A stretch of DNA of 64,000 nucleotides. Origin: Oxalobacter vibrioformis (GTDB lineage Bacteria; Pseudomonadota; Gammaproteobacteria; Burkholderiales; Burkholderiaceae_D). The notes below the pieces were generated by a model. That model had not been told where the DNA came from. It ran no database searches and was given only the letters and a program-made list of their open reading frames with translations. The stretch lies in assembly GCF_027118995.1 (NCBI RefSeq), contig NZ_CP098242.1:1775001-1839000 (forward strand), read 5' to 3'. Position numbers and translations under genes: made by a program. This document shows, piece by piece, positions 26,919 through 35,915 of the stretch; the first letter of the stretch is position 1; each line of letters opens with the position of its first letter.

Positions 26919-27097
26919 AGGCTCAGCCCTCATTAATTTGCCTGCTGTAAAGCTGCTTTTCCCCGCCTGTCTTCGTTGTCGGGCCAAAATTGAACTCGCC
27001 GTATGTCTAATACGCCTTCGTCCAATGTTGTCCCGTCGCCTTGACAGGCAAGAAAAATCAGCCTTTCGCGGACAGCAGTTTAATGAGGGCTGAGCCT
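26919..27097. repeat. Nested inverted-repeat element between the cysB-like gene and hrpA
   Basis: The outer arms are an 18-bp perfect inverted repeat, 26919-26936 (aggctcagccctcattaa) and 27080-27097. Inside lie further pairs: ctgctgt (26942-26948) with acagcag (27072-27078), gcctgtc (26965-26971) with gacaggc (27043-27049), and a small hairpin cgtat/atacg near 26999-27013. Thus most of the 179 bp can fold into one branched stem. It overlaps the hrpA stop codon and separates convergent genes. It may be a dispersed palindromic unit or a bidirectional terminator. Confidence 0.65.
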
Positions 27098-30000
27098 AAC
27101 GCTGCATCGATTCCCAGACTTTCTGAAGCCGTTTGACGGAAACGGGCATAGGCGTACGCAGTTCCTGCGCAAAAAGTGAAACCCGCAACTCTTCCAGCAT
27201 CCATCTGAAATCCTGCATTTTCGGGTCGATGATGCCGCCTGATTTCTGCCGTTCACGCCATGTGCGCTGCCAGGGGGAAGCTACGGCCTGCCAGTCAGCC
27301 ATAAGGCGGGTATCGCGTGCCGGATCGGTACGGAGCTTGTCAATACGGACACTGGCGGCTTTCAGGTAACGCGGGAAGTGGGCCAGTCGTGCCGGATCAT
27401 TTTCTGTCAGGAAGTTTTTGCCGAGCAGGGTTGCCAGTTGGCTTCGCATGTCGGTCAGGGCATTTTCATGTGCCTTGATGCCTTGTAGCTTGCGTTGCAA
27501 CTGGGCGTATTCGGTGAGAATCTGCGATGCCAACCGGGCGATTTCGTTGACAAGGAGGCCTATTCTTGCCTTGCCTTCCCCGATCCGGGTGGCAAATCCG
27601 GTTTCATTTGCCGGGAGCGGCGCCTGCATGAAAGCGGCATCCAGGGCCGCCTGCAGGATACGGTCGCGCAATTCTTCCTGGGTGCCCAATGCAAGATACT
27701 GCATGCCCATTTTCTGCAGGTCCGGAATGTTTTTTGCCAGGAATTTCATCTGGTCTTTCAACTGCAGCGAAAAGAGGCGGCGAAGGCCTGCACGGTGGGT
27801 TTGTTCGGCAATGGCCGGTTCATCAAATACCTCGATTTCACAATGGGTTTCCTTGTCCACCAGCGCCGGATAGCCGATCAGCGATTGTTTCCCTCGGGAG
27901 ATTTCCAGGAGTTCGGGCAATTCGCCAAAATTCCAGGAGGTGAGTTTTTCATGGTGTATCGGCAGGTTTTCTGGCGGGATGGCGTTGGCAGAAGGAGTTT
28001 TTCCCTGGCCGTTTTTTTCTTTCGATGGTTCAATCGCCCGAATGGGATTGTCTTCAGCCAGTTGCTGAAAGCTTTCCCTGGCTTTGCCTCCAAATTGCGC
28101 CTGGAGTGTCGCAATATTGCGCGCCATTTCCAGCATACGCCCGTTTTCATCCACAACACGAAAATTCATGAAGAGATGTGGCAGCAGTGTTTCGAGCCGG
28201 AAATCCTCGGTTTTCGGGGTGAGGCCTGTCTGTTCCCGTATGTCGGCAATGAGCGCATCCAGAAGGGGGCCTTTCCCGAAACGATCGGTTTCGTTGATGC
28301 GGTCACAGAAGCGGGAAGCATAATCCGGCAGGGGAACACATCGACGGCGCAGCCGTTGCGGAAGGGATTTGAGCAACTGGTGCGTTTTTTCTTTGAGCAT
28401 GCCGGGCACGAGCCATTCGCAACGCTCGGCAGATAACTGGTTGAGTGCATAAAGCGGTACGGCAAGTGTCACCCCATCCCTGACATTGCCAGGCTCGAAA
28501 TGATAAGAAAGCGCCATGTCCGTGCCGGCCAGCTTTAATTGTTTGGGGAAAAAATCCGTTGTGATGCCGGCGGCCTCATGCCGCATGAGATCGTCTTTGT
28601 TCAGATACAGCAGTTTCGGTGTGTTGGCTGCGATATCCTTGTGCCATTTTTCAAAGCTGATGCCGTTATAGACATCTTTGGGCAGATGTTTATCATAAAA
28701 AGCAGCGATTAACTCATCATCCACCAGCACATCCGCCCGTCGCGATTTGTGCTCCAGATTTTCAATTTCCCGGAGCAGTCGCTGGTTATGGGCAAAGAAG
28801 GGGGCGCGTGTTTCAAAGTCTCCGCCTGCCAGCGCATCGCGGATAAAAATTTCACGTGACTCAACCGGGTTGACTGGACCATAGTGCGTGCGCCGCTGGC
28901 TGTAGACAACCAGGCCATAAAGCGTTGCCCGTTCATATGCCGATACCTGGGCGGGGCGTTTTTCCCATCGGGGTTCTCCCCAGGATTTTTTCAGCAGGTG
29001 ACGGCCTACCCGTTCCAGCCATTCCGGCTGGATTTGTGACAGACAGCGGGCGTAAAGGCGGGTGGTTTCCACCAGTTCTGCCGCCATCACCCATCTTCCG
29101 GCCTTTTTGCCCAGGGTTGAGCCAGGCCAGAGATAAAAACGGATGCCGCGCGCGCCCAGATAGTAAGCCCCGTCATCGGCCTTGCAGCCGATATTGCCCA
29201 AAAGACCGGTCAGCAAGGCCAGATGAAGCTGTTCATAGGTGGCCGGTGTCTCATTGAGACGCCATCCCTGTTCATGCACCAGCGCCAGCAATTGGGAATG
29301 CACATCACGCCATTCCCGCAGACGTAGTTGTGACAGAAAGCTGGCACGGCAGGTTTCCTGCAGTTGTTTGTTGGATTTCTTGTTTTTGACGGCATCATTG
29401 AACCAGTTCCAGATTTTGAGGTAGCTCATAAATTCCGAGCGGGGTTCAACAAATTTCTGATGCGCGTTGTCAGCGGCTTCCTGCGCGTCCAGCGGCCTTT
29501 CCCTGGGGTCCTGGGTGGAGAGTGCGGCGGCAATGATGAGCACTTCTGTCAGACTCTGCTGATCTCTTGCCGCCAGGATCATACGGCCGATTCGCGGATC
29601 AAGCGGCAGTCTGGACAGTTGCTGCCCTACCGCTGTCATTTGGTTTAACTCATCTAATGCACCCAGCTCCTGCAGGAGCTGGTAACCATCTGCGATGGCG
29701 CGTTTTAAAGGTGGCTCAAGAAAGGGAAAGGTTTCGACATCCCCGAGTCTCAAGGCTTGCATGCGCAGGATAACGGAAGCCAGTGATGAGCGCAGGATTT
29801 CCGGTGTGGTGTATTCAGGGCGCAAGGTAAAGTCCTGCTCCTCATACAGGCGAATGCAAATACCGGAGGCAACACGCCCGCATCGCCCGGCACGCTGGTT
29901 TGCGGCGGCCTGGGAAATGGGTTCGATATGAAGCTGCTCAACCTTGTTCCGATAACTGTAGCGCTTGATGCGGGCCAGGCCGGGGTCGATGACAAAACGG

Positions 30001-31037
30001 ATACCCGGCACGGTCAAAGAGGTTTCTGCCACATTGGTTGCCAGCACGATTCTGCGGGCATTGGTCAGGCGGAAGATTTTTTCCTGCTCCTGGGCAGACA
30101 GGCGCGCAAAAAGCGGCAGGATTTCCACATGGGGCGGGTGGCGCCGCCTGAGGACATCGGCTGTATCCCGGATTTCCCGTTCCCCCGGAAGAAAAATCAG
30201 GATATCGCCTGACCCGATACGGACCACTTCATCAACGGCTTCGGCAATGGCTTCAATCAGGTTACGCTGCTCTCTGGCGGTTTCAGCCCGGCTGGCCGTT
30301 TTTTGTCCGTTTTTTCCGGATTCATCGGATGGCGAAAATGCGGGATCGTATACTGGCCGGTAGCGGATTTCCACCGGGTAAAGTCGGCCTGATACCTCAA
30401 TGATCGGTGCCGGATTGCCTGCTGATCCGAAATGCCTGGCAAAGCGTTCGGCATCAATGGTTGCCGAGGTGATAATGAGTTTCAGGTCCGGGCGTTTTGG
30501 CAAAAGCTGCTTTAAGTAACCCAGCAAAAAATCAATATTCAGGCTGCGTTCATGCGCTTCGTCGATGATGATGGTGTCATATTGTTTGAGTAGACGGTCG
30601 CCTTGTGTTTCTGCAAGCAAAATACCGTCTGTCATCAGTTTGACGGAGGCACCGCGACTGAGCTTGTCAGTAAAGCGGATTTTATAGCCGACGTTTTCAC
30701 CAAGGGGTGTGCCGAGTTCACTGGCAATTCGCCTGGCGGTTGCACTTGCCGCAATACGCCGTGGCTGGGTATGCCCGATCAGCCCTTTTGTACCGCGTCC
30801 CAGTTCCAGGCAGATCTTTGGCAATTGCGTGGTTTTGCCCGAGCCGGTTTCCCCACATACAATGATGACCTGATTAGCGTCCAGCGCAGCCGCAATCTCG
30901 TCTCGCTTGAGAGAAACCGGGAGTTCTTCCGGGTAGATAACAGGAGGAACCGGATTGCGAAAACCGGTTTGAAGGTTATCGGCTTGCGTCTGTGCAGGGA
31001 AACGGCGATTTTTTTTACTGATTTGAGTTGCTGTCAT
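27096..31037 (-). CDS. hrpA: ATP-dependent RNA helicase HrpA
   Basis: This DEAH-box helicase of 1313 residues matches the E. coli length (about 1300). Seen near the N-terminus are motif I GETGSGKTTQLPK, motif II DEAHERSLN, motif III SATIDAERF, and motif VI NQRAGRCGRV. The helicase-associated and OB-type regions and the long HrpA-specific C-terminal domain (DUF3418-like) follow. HrpA acts on ribosome and mRNA complexes and in stalled-translation rescue. The stop lies in the right arm of a palindromic element. It is convergent with the cysB-like gene and divergent from argA. Confidence 0.95.
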   Translation of the reverse strand: MTATQISKKNRRFPAQTQADNLQTGFRNPVPPVIYPEELPVSLKRDEIAAALDANQVIIVCGETGSGKTTQLPKICLELGRGTKGLIGHTQPRRIAASATARRIASELGTPLGENVGYKIRFTDKLSRGASVKLMTDGILLAETQGDRLLKQYDTIIIDEAHERSLNIDFLLGYLKQLLPKRPDLKLIITSATIDAERFARHFGSAGNPAPIIEVSGRLYPVEIRYRPVYDPAFSPSDESGKNGQKTASRAETAREQRNLIEAIAEAVDEVVRIGSGDILIFLPGEREIRDTADVLRRRHPPHVEILPLFARLSAQEQEKIFRLTNARRIVLATNVAETSLTVPGIRFVIDPGLARIKRYSYRNKVEQLHIEPISQAAANQRAGRCGRVASGICIRLYEEQDFTLRPEYTTPEILRSSLASVILRMQALRLGDVETFPFLEPPLKRAIADGYQLLQELGALDELNQMTAVGQQLSRLPLDPRIGRMILAARDQQSLTEVLIIAAALSTQDPRERPLDAQEAADNAHQKFVEPRSEFMSYLKIWNWFNDAVKNKKSNKQLQETCRASFLSQLRLREWRDVHSQLLALVHEQGWRLNETPATYEQLHLALLTGLLGNIGCKADDGAYYLGARGIRFYLWPGSTLGKKAGRWVMAAELVETTRLYARCLSQIQPEWLERVGRHLLKKSWGEPRWEKRPAQVSAYERATLYGLVVYSQRRTHYGPVNPVESREIFIRDALAGGDFETRAPFFAHNQRLLREIENLEHKSRRADVLVDDELIAAFYDKHLPKDVYNGISFEKWHKDIAANTPKLLYLNKDDLMRHEAAGITTDFFPKQLKLAGTDMALSYHFEPGNVRDGVTLAVPLYALNQLSAERCEWLVPGMLKEKTHQLLKSLPQRLRRRCVPLPDYASRFCDRINETDRFGKGPLLDALIADIREQTGLTPKTEDFRLETLLPHLFMNFRVVDENGRMLEMARNIATLQAQFGGKARESFQQLAEDNPIRAIEPSKEKNGQGKTPSANAIPPENLPIHHEKLTSWNFGELPELLEISRGKQSLIGYPALVDKETHCEIEVFDEPAIAEQTHRAGLRRLFSLQLKDQMKFLAKNIPDLQKMGMQYLALGTQEELRDRILQAALDAAFMQAPLPANETGFATRIGEGKARIGLLVNEIARLASQILTEYAQLQRKLQGIKAHENALTDMRSQLATLLGKNFLTENDPARLAHFPRYLKAASVRIDKLRTDPARDTRLMADWQAVASPWQRTWRERQKSGGIIDPKMQDFRWMLEELRVSLFAQELRTPMPVSVKRLQKVWESMQR

Positions 31038-31227
31038 GTCGATGCGAATTATAATCCGAAGATTAAAAGATTGTCTTTTTATTCTCCTGTATAAGGCTTT
31101 GATTCAATTGAAATTTGCGAATGCCGCCTTTTCAGGGGAAAATGCGGGTTTTGCACCCATAAAAAGGCAGGGGGCGGATGTCCCGCAGGATTTTGTTTTG
31201 TACCATTTTTAAAGGGTAGGGCACATC

Positions 31228-32541
31228 ATGGAAGATTCCATGCAGTTTGTGAACTGGTTGCGTTCGGTCGCACCGTATATTCACTCCTTCAGGGGGCAGA
31301 CTTTTGTTGTGGCTTTTCCGGGGGAACTGGTTCGATCGGGTGCGCTGTCCACGCTGGTACACGATATTTCGCTTTTGCATGCCCTGGGTATCAAGGTGGT
31401 TATTGTGCATGGCTCCCGTCCGCAAGTGGAAGAGCAGCTCGCCTTGCGGCAAGTGGATGGCGGCTCATTTCATAATGGAACGCTGATTACGGATCCTGCC
31501 GCGCTGGAATGCGCCAAGGAAGCAACGGGTGAATTGCGTCTTGATATAGAGGCGGCTTTCAGCCAGGGATTGCCCAATACGCCGATGGCGCATGCTGAAA
31601 TCCAGATTATTTCCGGCAATTTCATTACGGCCACGCCGCTTGGTGTTTTAGATGGTGTCGATATGCAGTTGACAGGCAAGACGAGAAAGGTGGCGTTTGA
31701 CAGTATCCAGCGGATTTTAGATGCCGGTGATCTTGTCCTCTTGCCCCCGCTGGGTTTTTCACCAACAGGCGAAATTTTCAGCCTGAGGATGGAAGATGTG
31801 GCCATGTCTGCGGCATTGGCACTGCATGCACATAAGCTTATATTTGTCACCGAGACACCCCTTATGACCAATGCGGCAGGAGAGGAAATTCGTGAGATCA
31901 CGCCACCGCAGGCAGAAATTCTTTTGAATTCGGGTCATCTTTCCGAGGCCGCTGCCGGTTATTTGCGTTTTGCATCGAAGGCGTGCATTGGCGGTGTGCC
32001 CAGAGCGCATATTGTGCCTTATGCCATGGATGGCTCTGCTTTGCTGGAGCTTTTCACCCACGATGGTGTCGGGACCATGATTACGTATGAAAATATTGAT
32101 GTCCTGCGTGAAGCAACGATCCAGGATGTCGGCAGTATCCTTAAGCTGATTGAGCCTTATGAGGAAGATGGTACGTTGGTGAAACGGGGGCGTGAGCTTC
32201 TGGAGCAGGAAATCGGCAATTTTTCCGTCATGGAGCATGACGGGGTGATTTTTGGCTGTGCCGCTCTTTATCCTTTCCCCGCTGAAAAGATGGCGGAAAT
32301 GGCCTGTCTTATTGTGGATCAGGAAGTACAGGAAGAAGGCGAGGGGGAGCGTATCCTGATTCATATTGAAAACCGGGCCAGAGCAATGGGGCTGACCCAT
32401 CTCTTTATCCTGACCACCCAGACGGCACACTGGTTTTTGCGGCGCGGTTTTGTCTATGCAAGTGTCAATGAGTTGCCGAAAGACCGCCAGCATATTTACA
32501 ATTGGCAGCGAAAATCCCAGGTTCTGATCAAAAAATTGTAA
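31228..32541 (+). CDS. argA: N-acetylglutamate synthase
   Basis: The first step of arginine synthesis: acetyl-CoA plus glutamate gives N-acetylglutamate. At 437 residues it has the classic two-domain form. An N-terminal amino-acid-kinase-like domain (about residues 20-285, FVVAFPGELVRSG and VVIVHGSRPQVEE) binds arginine for feedback inhibition. The C-terminal GNAT domain (about residues 290-437, with ERILIHIENRARAMG and HLFILTTQTAHWFLRRGF) catalyses transfer. The start MEDSMQFVNWLRSVAPY fits the family. It lies divergent from hrpA, as in related betaproteobacteria. Confidence 0.93.
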   Translation: MEDSMQFVNWLRSVAPYIHSFRGQTFVVAFPGELVRSGALSTLVHDISLLHALGIKVVIVHGSRPQVEEQLALRQVDGGSFHNGTLITDPAALECAKEATGELRLDIEAAFSQGLPNTPMAHAEIQIISGNFITATPLGVLDGVDMQLTGKTRKVAFDSIQRILDAGDLVLLPPLGFSPTGEIFSLRMEDVAMSAALALHAHKLIFVTETPLMTNAAGEEIREITPPQAEILLNSGHLSEAAAGYLRFASKACIGGVPRAHIVPYAMDGSALLELFTHDGVGTMITYENIDVLREATIQDVGSILKLIEPYEEDGTLVKRGRELLEQEIGNFSVMEHDGVIFGCAALYPFPAEKMAEMACLIVDQEVQEEGEGERILIHIENRARAMGLTHLFILTTQTAHWFLRRGFVYASVNELPKDRQHIYNWQRKSQVLIKKL

Positions 32542-32607
32542 CAAGGAATGTTATTTCAATGACTTCACGGAATTCTGGAAGCCAGGAAATGTTTCTCGTG
32601 TGAAAAT

Positions 32608-33201
32608 GTGTTCATGAGGCATGCAAGCAGGATAATGCTGACCGAAGACGAGATGTGGTCAGCGGTACAGAATTGTGATGATCGTTTTGACGGCGTTTTT
32701 TATTATGCCGTGGTGACGACAGGCATCTTTTGTCGCCCCTCCTGTAAATCACGAAAACCTGTACGGGGCAATACGCTTTTCTTTGTCACGCCTGAGGTGG
32801 CCGCTGTCGAGAGTTATCGGCCGTGCAAACGCTGCCGCCCGGATATTCCCGGCTATGAACCCACAAAAATAATAGCGGAAAAAGCCAGAAAACAAATTGA
32901 TCAAGCGTTTACAGAGCCAGGTTCTCTCCCCCAACTGCTGGGCAAACTAGGTGTCACGCAGGACCACCTGGCTCTCCTTTTTAAACGGCAGTATGGCATC
33001 ACCCTGCACGAGTATCGCAGTCGCTTACGTGTTGAAAAAGCCGGGAAAATGCTGAGGGAGACAGAGGCTTCTGTTGCCACGATTGTCCATGAGTGCGGAT
33101 TTGGCAGCCTGTCTTCGTTTTACAGCCTGTTCAAAAAATATACCGGTATGACGCCGACAGCCTATCGTATTGTCCCGGGCAGGAAAAAATCGCGGGAATA
33201 A
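32608..33201 (+). CDS. Ada-like methyl-phosphotriester sensor / AraC-family regulator
   Basis: This 197-residue protein joins an N-terminal Ada zinc-binding domain (FYYAVVTTGIFCRPSCKSRK, then RPCKRCRPD, holding the four cysteines that bind zinc) to a C-terminal AraC-type double HTH (about residues 95-190). The first cysteine takes a methyl group from alkylated DNA phosphates and turns the protein into an activator, as in AdaA of B. subtilis. There is no methylguanine methyltransferase domain and no alkylation-repair gene next to it. Starts at 32608 (GTG) or 32635 (ATG, better ribosome-binding site aggata) are possible. The regulated genes are not obvious from the neighbourhood. Confidence 0.83.
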   Translation: MFMRHASRIMLTEDEMWSAVQNCDDRFDGVFYYAVVTTGIFCRPSCKSRKPVRGNTLFFVTPEVAAVESYRPCKRCRPDIPGYEPTKIIAEKARKQIDQAFTEPGSLPQLLGKLGVTQDHLALLFKRQYGITLHEYRSRLRVEKAGKMLRETEASVATIVHECGFGSLSSFYSLFKKYTGMTPTAYRIVPGRKKSRE

Positions 33202-33315
33202 ATCCCTGTTCGCGGCAGAGGGCCTGTGCCATTTTCCCCGTGTCTTCAGACATCTGAAGGTAGAGAGATTGCCTGTTTTTCCAAGGAAACAGGGAAAAGC
33301 GGGCATTATCGCGTG

Positions 33316-33579
33316 TCAGTGAAGAACCCGATGTTGTGCGGAGGTGATTTTGTCAATCCAGGACTCGATTTCATGCCGGGCAGGAATGCGTCCGGCGGAT
33401 TTGATAATATCGTCAATGGCCAGCACAGGCAGCTCGTCAGTGCCCAGTTCGCTGAGCTTGTCACGATTCGCAATTTTTCTGACAGAGATGTCGTTTCCTT
33501 TTTTTGCCGCAGCCAATTGACACTGTCTGGTGAGAGCCGCTGATTTTGCGGTATTGTGCCCGAATATTTGTATATCCAT
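33316..33579 (-). CDS. Small thioredoxin-fold protein lacking the CxxC motif
   Basis: This 87-residue protein resembles the short MTH895/TM0996-type thioredoxin family, often encoded beside ArsP-type permeases: IQIFGHNTAKSAALTRQ, LPVLAIDDIIKSAGRIP with the cis-Pro loop (ELPVLA), and a C-terminal helix. In normal members the first loop reads G-x-G-C-x-x-C. Here it is GHNTAKSAA, with Thr and Ser at the cysteine positions, so it should not do dithiol redox chemistry. The only cysteine is in RQCQLA. It ends the arsR-like set on the minus strand, about 125 bp from the permease. Function is unknown. Confidence 0.7.
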   Translation of the reverse strand: MDIQIFGHNTAKSAALTRQCQLAAAKKGNDISVRKIANRDKLSELGTDELPVLAIDDIIKSAGRIPARHEIESWIDKITSAQHRVLH

Positions 33580-33704
33580 TTTTGTCCCGTTTATGCTTTC
33601 AGGTATCTGCCATTATCCTTCTGAGCTTTCCCGGCATAAAATGTTCATGCGTGTTTTTTGCGTCTGCTCAAGAAAACGTGCCTGTTGAATGCGGTGCTTC
33701 ATTT

Positions 33705-34856
33705 TCACAGAACCCATCTGCCACACAGGTTGAGCAGCCATCCTGTCAACGTAAAAATAAACAGCAGGTAGCATAAAAACAGGCACAACAGTTTCGCTTT
33801 CATGACCTGCTTTAACATCAGAATTTCCGGAAGGCTGGCTGCAACCGCACTCATGCAGAACGCCAGGGTGGTGCCGACAGGAAGTCCTTTTTGCAGCAGG
33901 CTTTGCATGACAGGAATAATGGCGGTGACATTGGCATAAAGCGGGATACCGACCATGACAGAAAACGGCACTGTCCACCATTCTCCCTTTCCCAGATAAT
34001 GTGAAAGCCAGGTTTCTGGCACATAGCCATGTAATACGGCGCCAATTGCAACCCCGATGATGATCCACAGCCAGACACGCATGACGATATCCCGGGTTTC
34101 ATGCCATGCAAAAGTATGGCGCTGGCGAAGGCCGGGTTTTATCACAGTAGCCGTTGCATGGATGGGGATAGTTTTGACTGCAGGCAGTCTTTCCTGTGCT
34201 TTTCTCAGAAAAGGCTGCAGCCAGCGTTCAGCGTGCACCATATCCATCAAAAAACCGCCCAGTACACCTGCCAGCATACCAATGAGGAGATATACCAGCG
34301 TGAATTTCCATCCCAGCAGTTCCCACAGCAGGACAATCGCAATTTCATTGATAATCGGAGAAGTGATCAGAAAGGCCATGCTCACACCGACTGGAATGCG
34401 TGCTGTGGTAAAGCCCAGGAATAAAGGGATGCTTGAACAGGAACAAAACGGGGTGACAGCACCAAAACCCGACCCCATGAAATAGCCGGCAGCCCGCCCG
34501 CGCCCAACCAGGAAATTTCTGATTTTTTCCAGCGATAATGCGGCACGAAGCCATGCAATGATATATACCATCATGACGAGCAGAAGAAAGATTTTGACGG
34601 TGTCATAGAGGAAAAAAGCCAGGGATTGCCCCAAGGGTGAATCGGGTGCCATGCCGAACAGGTCATGAACCAGCCACTGGGTCGCCGGATGAATACCGGC
34701 ATAAGCCATGCCCCAGATAGTGGCCCCAAGCCCGACAGAAACCAGATAGCGCACATGCCAGGACTTTCCCTGCGGGTCCTGCTGATCGGTTGCCTGGAGA
34801 GACGAGGGACAGCCACTGCTGATCGGAATGGTTTTTCTTTTATCCTGTATCGTCAT
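33705..34856 (-). CDS. ArsP/DUF318-family permease (YraQ-like)
   Basis: This 383-residue inner-membrane protein has eight or so hydrophobic segments. It has the family hallmark VTPFCSCSSIPLFLGF, in which cysteines lie in the transport path, and a second half with IPLYANVTAIIPVMQSLLQK. DUF318 permeases of the ArsP type expel trivalent methyl arsenicals, but many members have unknown cargo. It lies between an ArsR-type regulator and the thioredoxin-like gene on the same strand, which suits a metalloid-response operon. An arsenical role is inferred; no arsenate reductase or ArsB is near. Confidence 0.8.
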   Translation of the reverse strand: MTIQDKRKTIPISSGCPSSLQATDQQDPQGKSWHVRYLVSVGLGATIWGMAYAGIHPATQWLVHDLFGMAPDSPLGQSLAFFLYDTVKIFLLLVMMVYIIAWLRAALSLEKIRNFLVGRGRAAGYFMGSGFGAVTPFCSCSSIPLFLGFTTARIPVGVSMAFLITSPIINEIAIVLLWELLGWKFTLVYLLIGMLAGVLGGFLMDMVHAERWLQPFLRKAQERLPAVKTIPIHATATVIKPGLRQRHTFAWHETRDIVMRVWLWIIIGVAIGAVLHGYVPETWLSHYLGKGEWWTVPFSVMVGIPLYANVTAIIPVMQSLLQKGLPVGTTLAFCMSAVAASLPEILMLKQVMKAKLLCLFLCYLLFIFTLTGWLLNLCGRWVL

Positions 34857-34922
34857 GTCCGGATAGATAATTTTATAGTTGCTGAATTATTGAGCTGTTT
34901 GGTGAAAAAAATACAGGGCGGA

Positions 34923-35324
34923 CTATGGTGTGTTTTTTTTCTGGAAAAGCAGGAGAGATACGCCGCTTTCGTCCCTGAATGCCTGGCAGACTTCCGGGTT
35001 TTCTGAACAGCATTGCTCTGTCAGAAAGCCAATCATGTCCAGCATGAGAGGAATATTGGCCCGGTAGCGCACGAAACGGCCTTCTTTTTCCATACTGACC
35101 AGCCCGGCATGCATGATGACTTTCAGATGAAAAGACAGGTTGGTAGACGGGATATCCAATTGGCGGGCAATCTCTCCGGCTACCAGCCCATCCGGCGCAT
35201 TCTTGACAAGCAGCCTGAAGACATCCAGCCGGATGTCAGAAGAAAGGGCTTCAAATAATACAGCGGCTTTTTGGGTTTCCATAAAACGATTATTCAAAAA
35301 ATGTTGAAATGTGTCAAGCGTCAT
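34923..35324 (-). CDS. ArsR-family HTH regulator
   Basis: This 133-residue winged-HTH protein has the recognition part GEIARQLDIPSTNLSFHLKVI, then a wing in LVSMEKEGRFVRYRAN. The C-terminal tail carries three cysteines, EQCCSENPEVC, that could hold a metalloid, a site distinct from the classic ELCVCDL of the DNA-binding helix. It is upstream of the permease and probably represses the set. An alternative start at 35282 (METQKAAVLF) matches the family, but lacks a ribosome-binding site; ATG at 35324 follows ggaa at a better distance. Confidence 0.82.
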   Translation of the reverse strand: MTLDTFQHFLNNRFMETQKAAVLFEALSSDIRLDVFRLLVKNAPDGLVAGEIARQLDIPSTNLSFHLKVIMHAGLVSMEKEGRFVRYRANIPLMLDMIGFLTEQCCSENPEVCQAFRDESGVSLLLFQKKNTP

Positions 35325-35427
35325 CCGGTTCCGTTGATCTCACGGGGCAATGATACAAAACAGGATGAAATCGTGAAAATCGTTTAATCTGGCAATTGGG
35401 TGAAAAACAGACATGAAAGGAAGGACG

Positions 35428-35784
35428 ATGGAAATTGTGATCAAGCGGGCCTATGAGCCTGTTTCAGCCGATGATGGTTTCCGGGTACTGATCGACAGGT
35501 TATGGCCCCGCGGACTGTCAAAGGAAAAGGCGCATATTGATTTCTGGGACAAGCATATTGCGCCTTCCACGGAATTGCGAAAATGGTTCAACCATGAACC
35601 GGGCAAATTTACGGAATTCACCCGCCGCTATGAGGCAGAGCTGAAAGAGGAAACTGAAGCACTGGGTGAACTGAAGGAAAAGGTCAGAGGGCAGAAAAAG
35701 GTCTCGCTGATTTATGGTGCAAAAGACCCGGAAATCAACCACGCCCGCGTATTGCAGGCGTACTTGCGAAAACAATGGAAATAA
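35428..35784 (+). CDS. DUF488 family protein
   Basis: This 118-residue protein starts at ATG 35428 after aaaggaaggacg. It has the DUF488 core: VLIDRLWPRGLSKEKAHIDF, RKWFNHEPGKFTEFTRRYE, and KKVSLIYGAKDPEINHARVL. DUF488 proteins are small cytosolic proteins of unknown function. The WPRG and YGAKD motifs are conserved and likely form an active site. It precedes proC by 131 bp on the same strand. No role can be inferred from context. Confidence 0.85.
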   Translation: MEIVIKRAYEPVSADDGFRVLIDRLWPRGLSKEKAHIDFWDKHIAPSTELRKWFNHEPGKFTEFTRRYEAELKEETEALGELKEKVRGQKKVSLIYGAKDPEINHARVLQAYLRKQWK

Positions 35785-35915
35785 AGACAGTGTGCCGTGA
35801 TCACGGTGGCAAAGGGAGAAAGTTTTCGTTGTCTTGTCACAGCGCGTATACTGATGCCTGTGGCGGTTGCTTGTAGCGTTAGGCATTGCGTCGCAGGTTT
35901 TTCAGGGAGAAAGAA

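Noticed and set aside
27495..28436. 313-codon plus-strand frame in hrpA
   Set aside because: Antisense of hrpA coding sequence.
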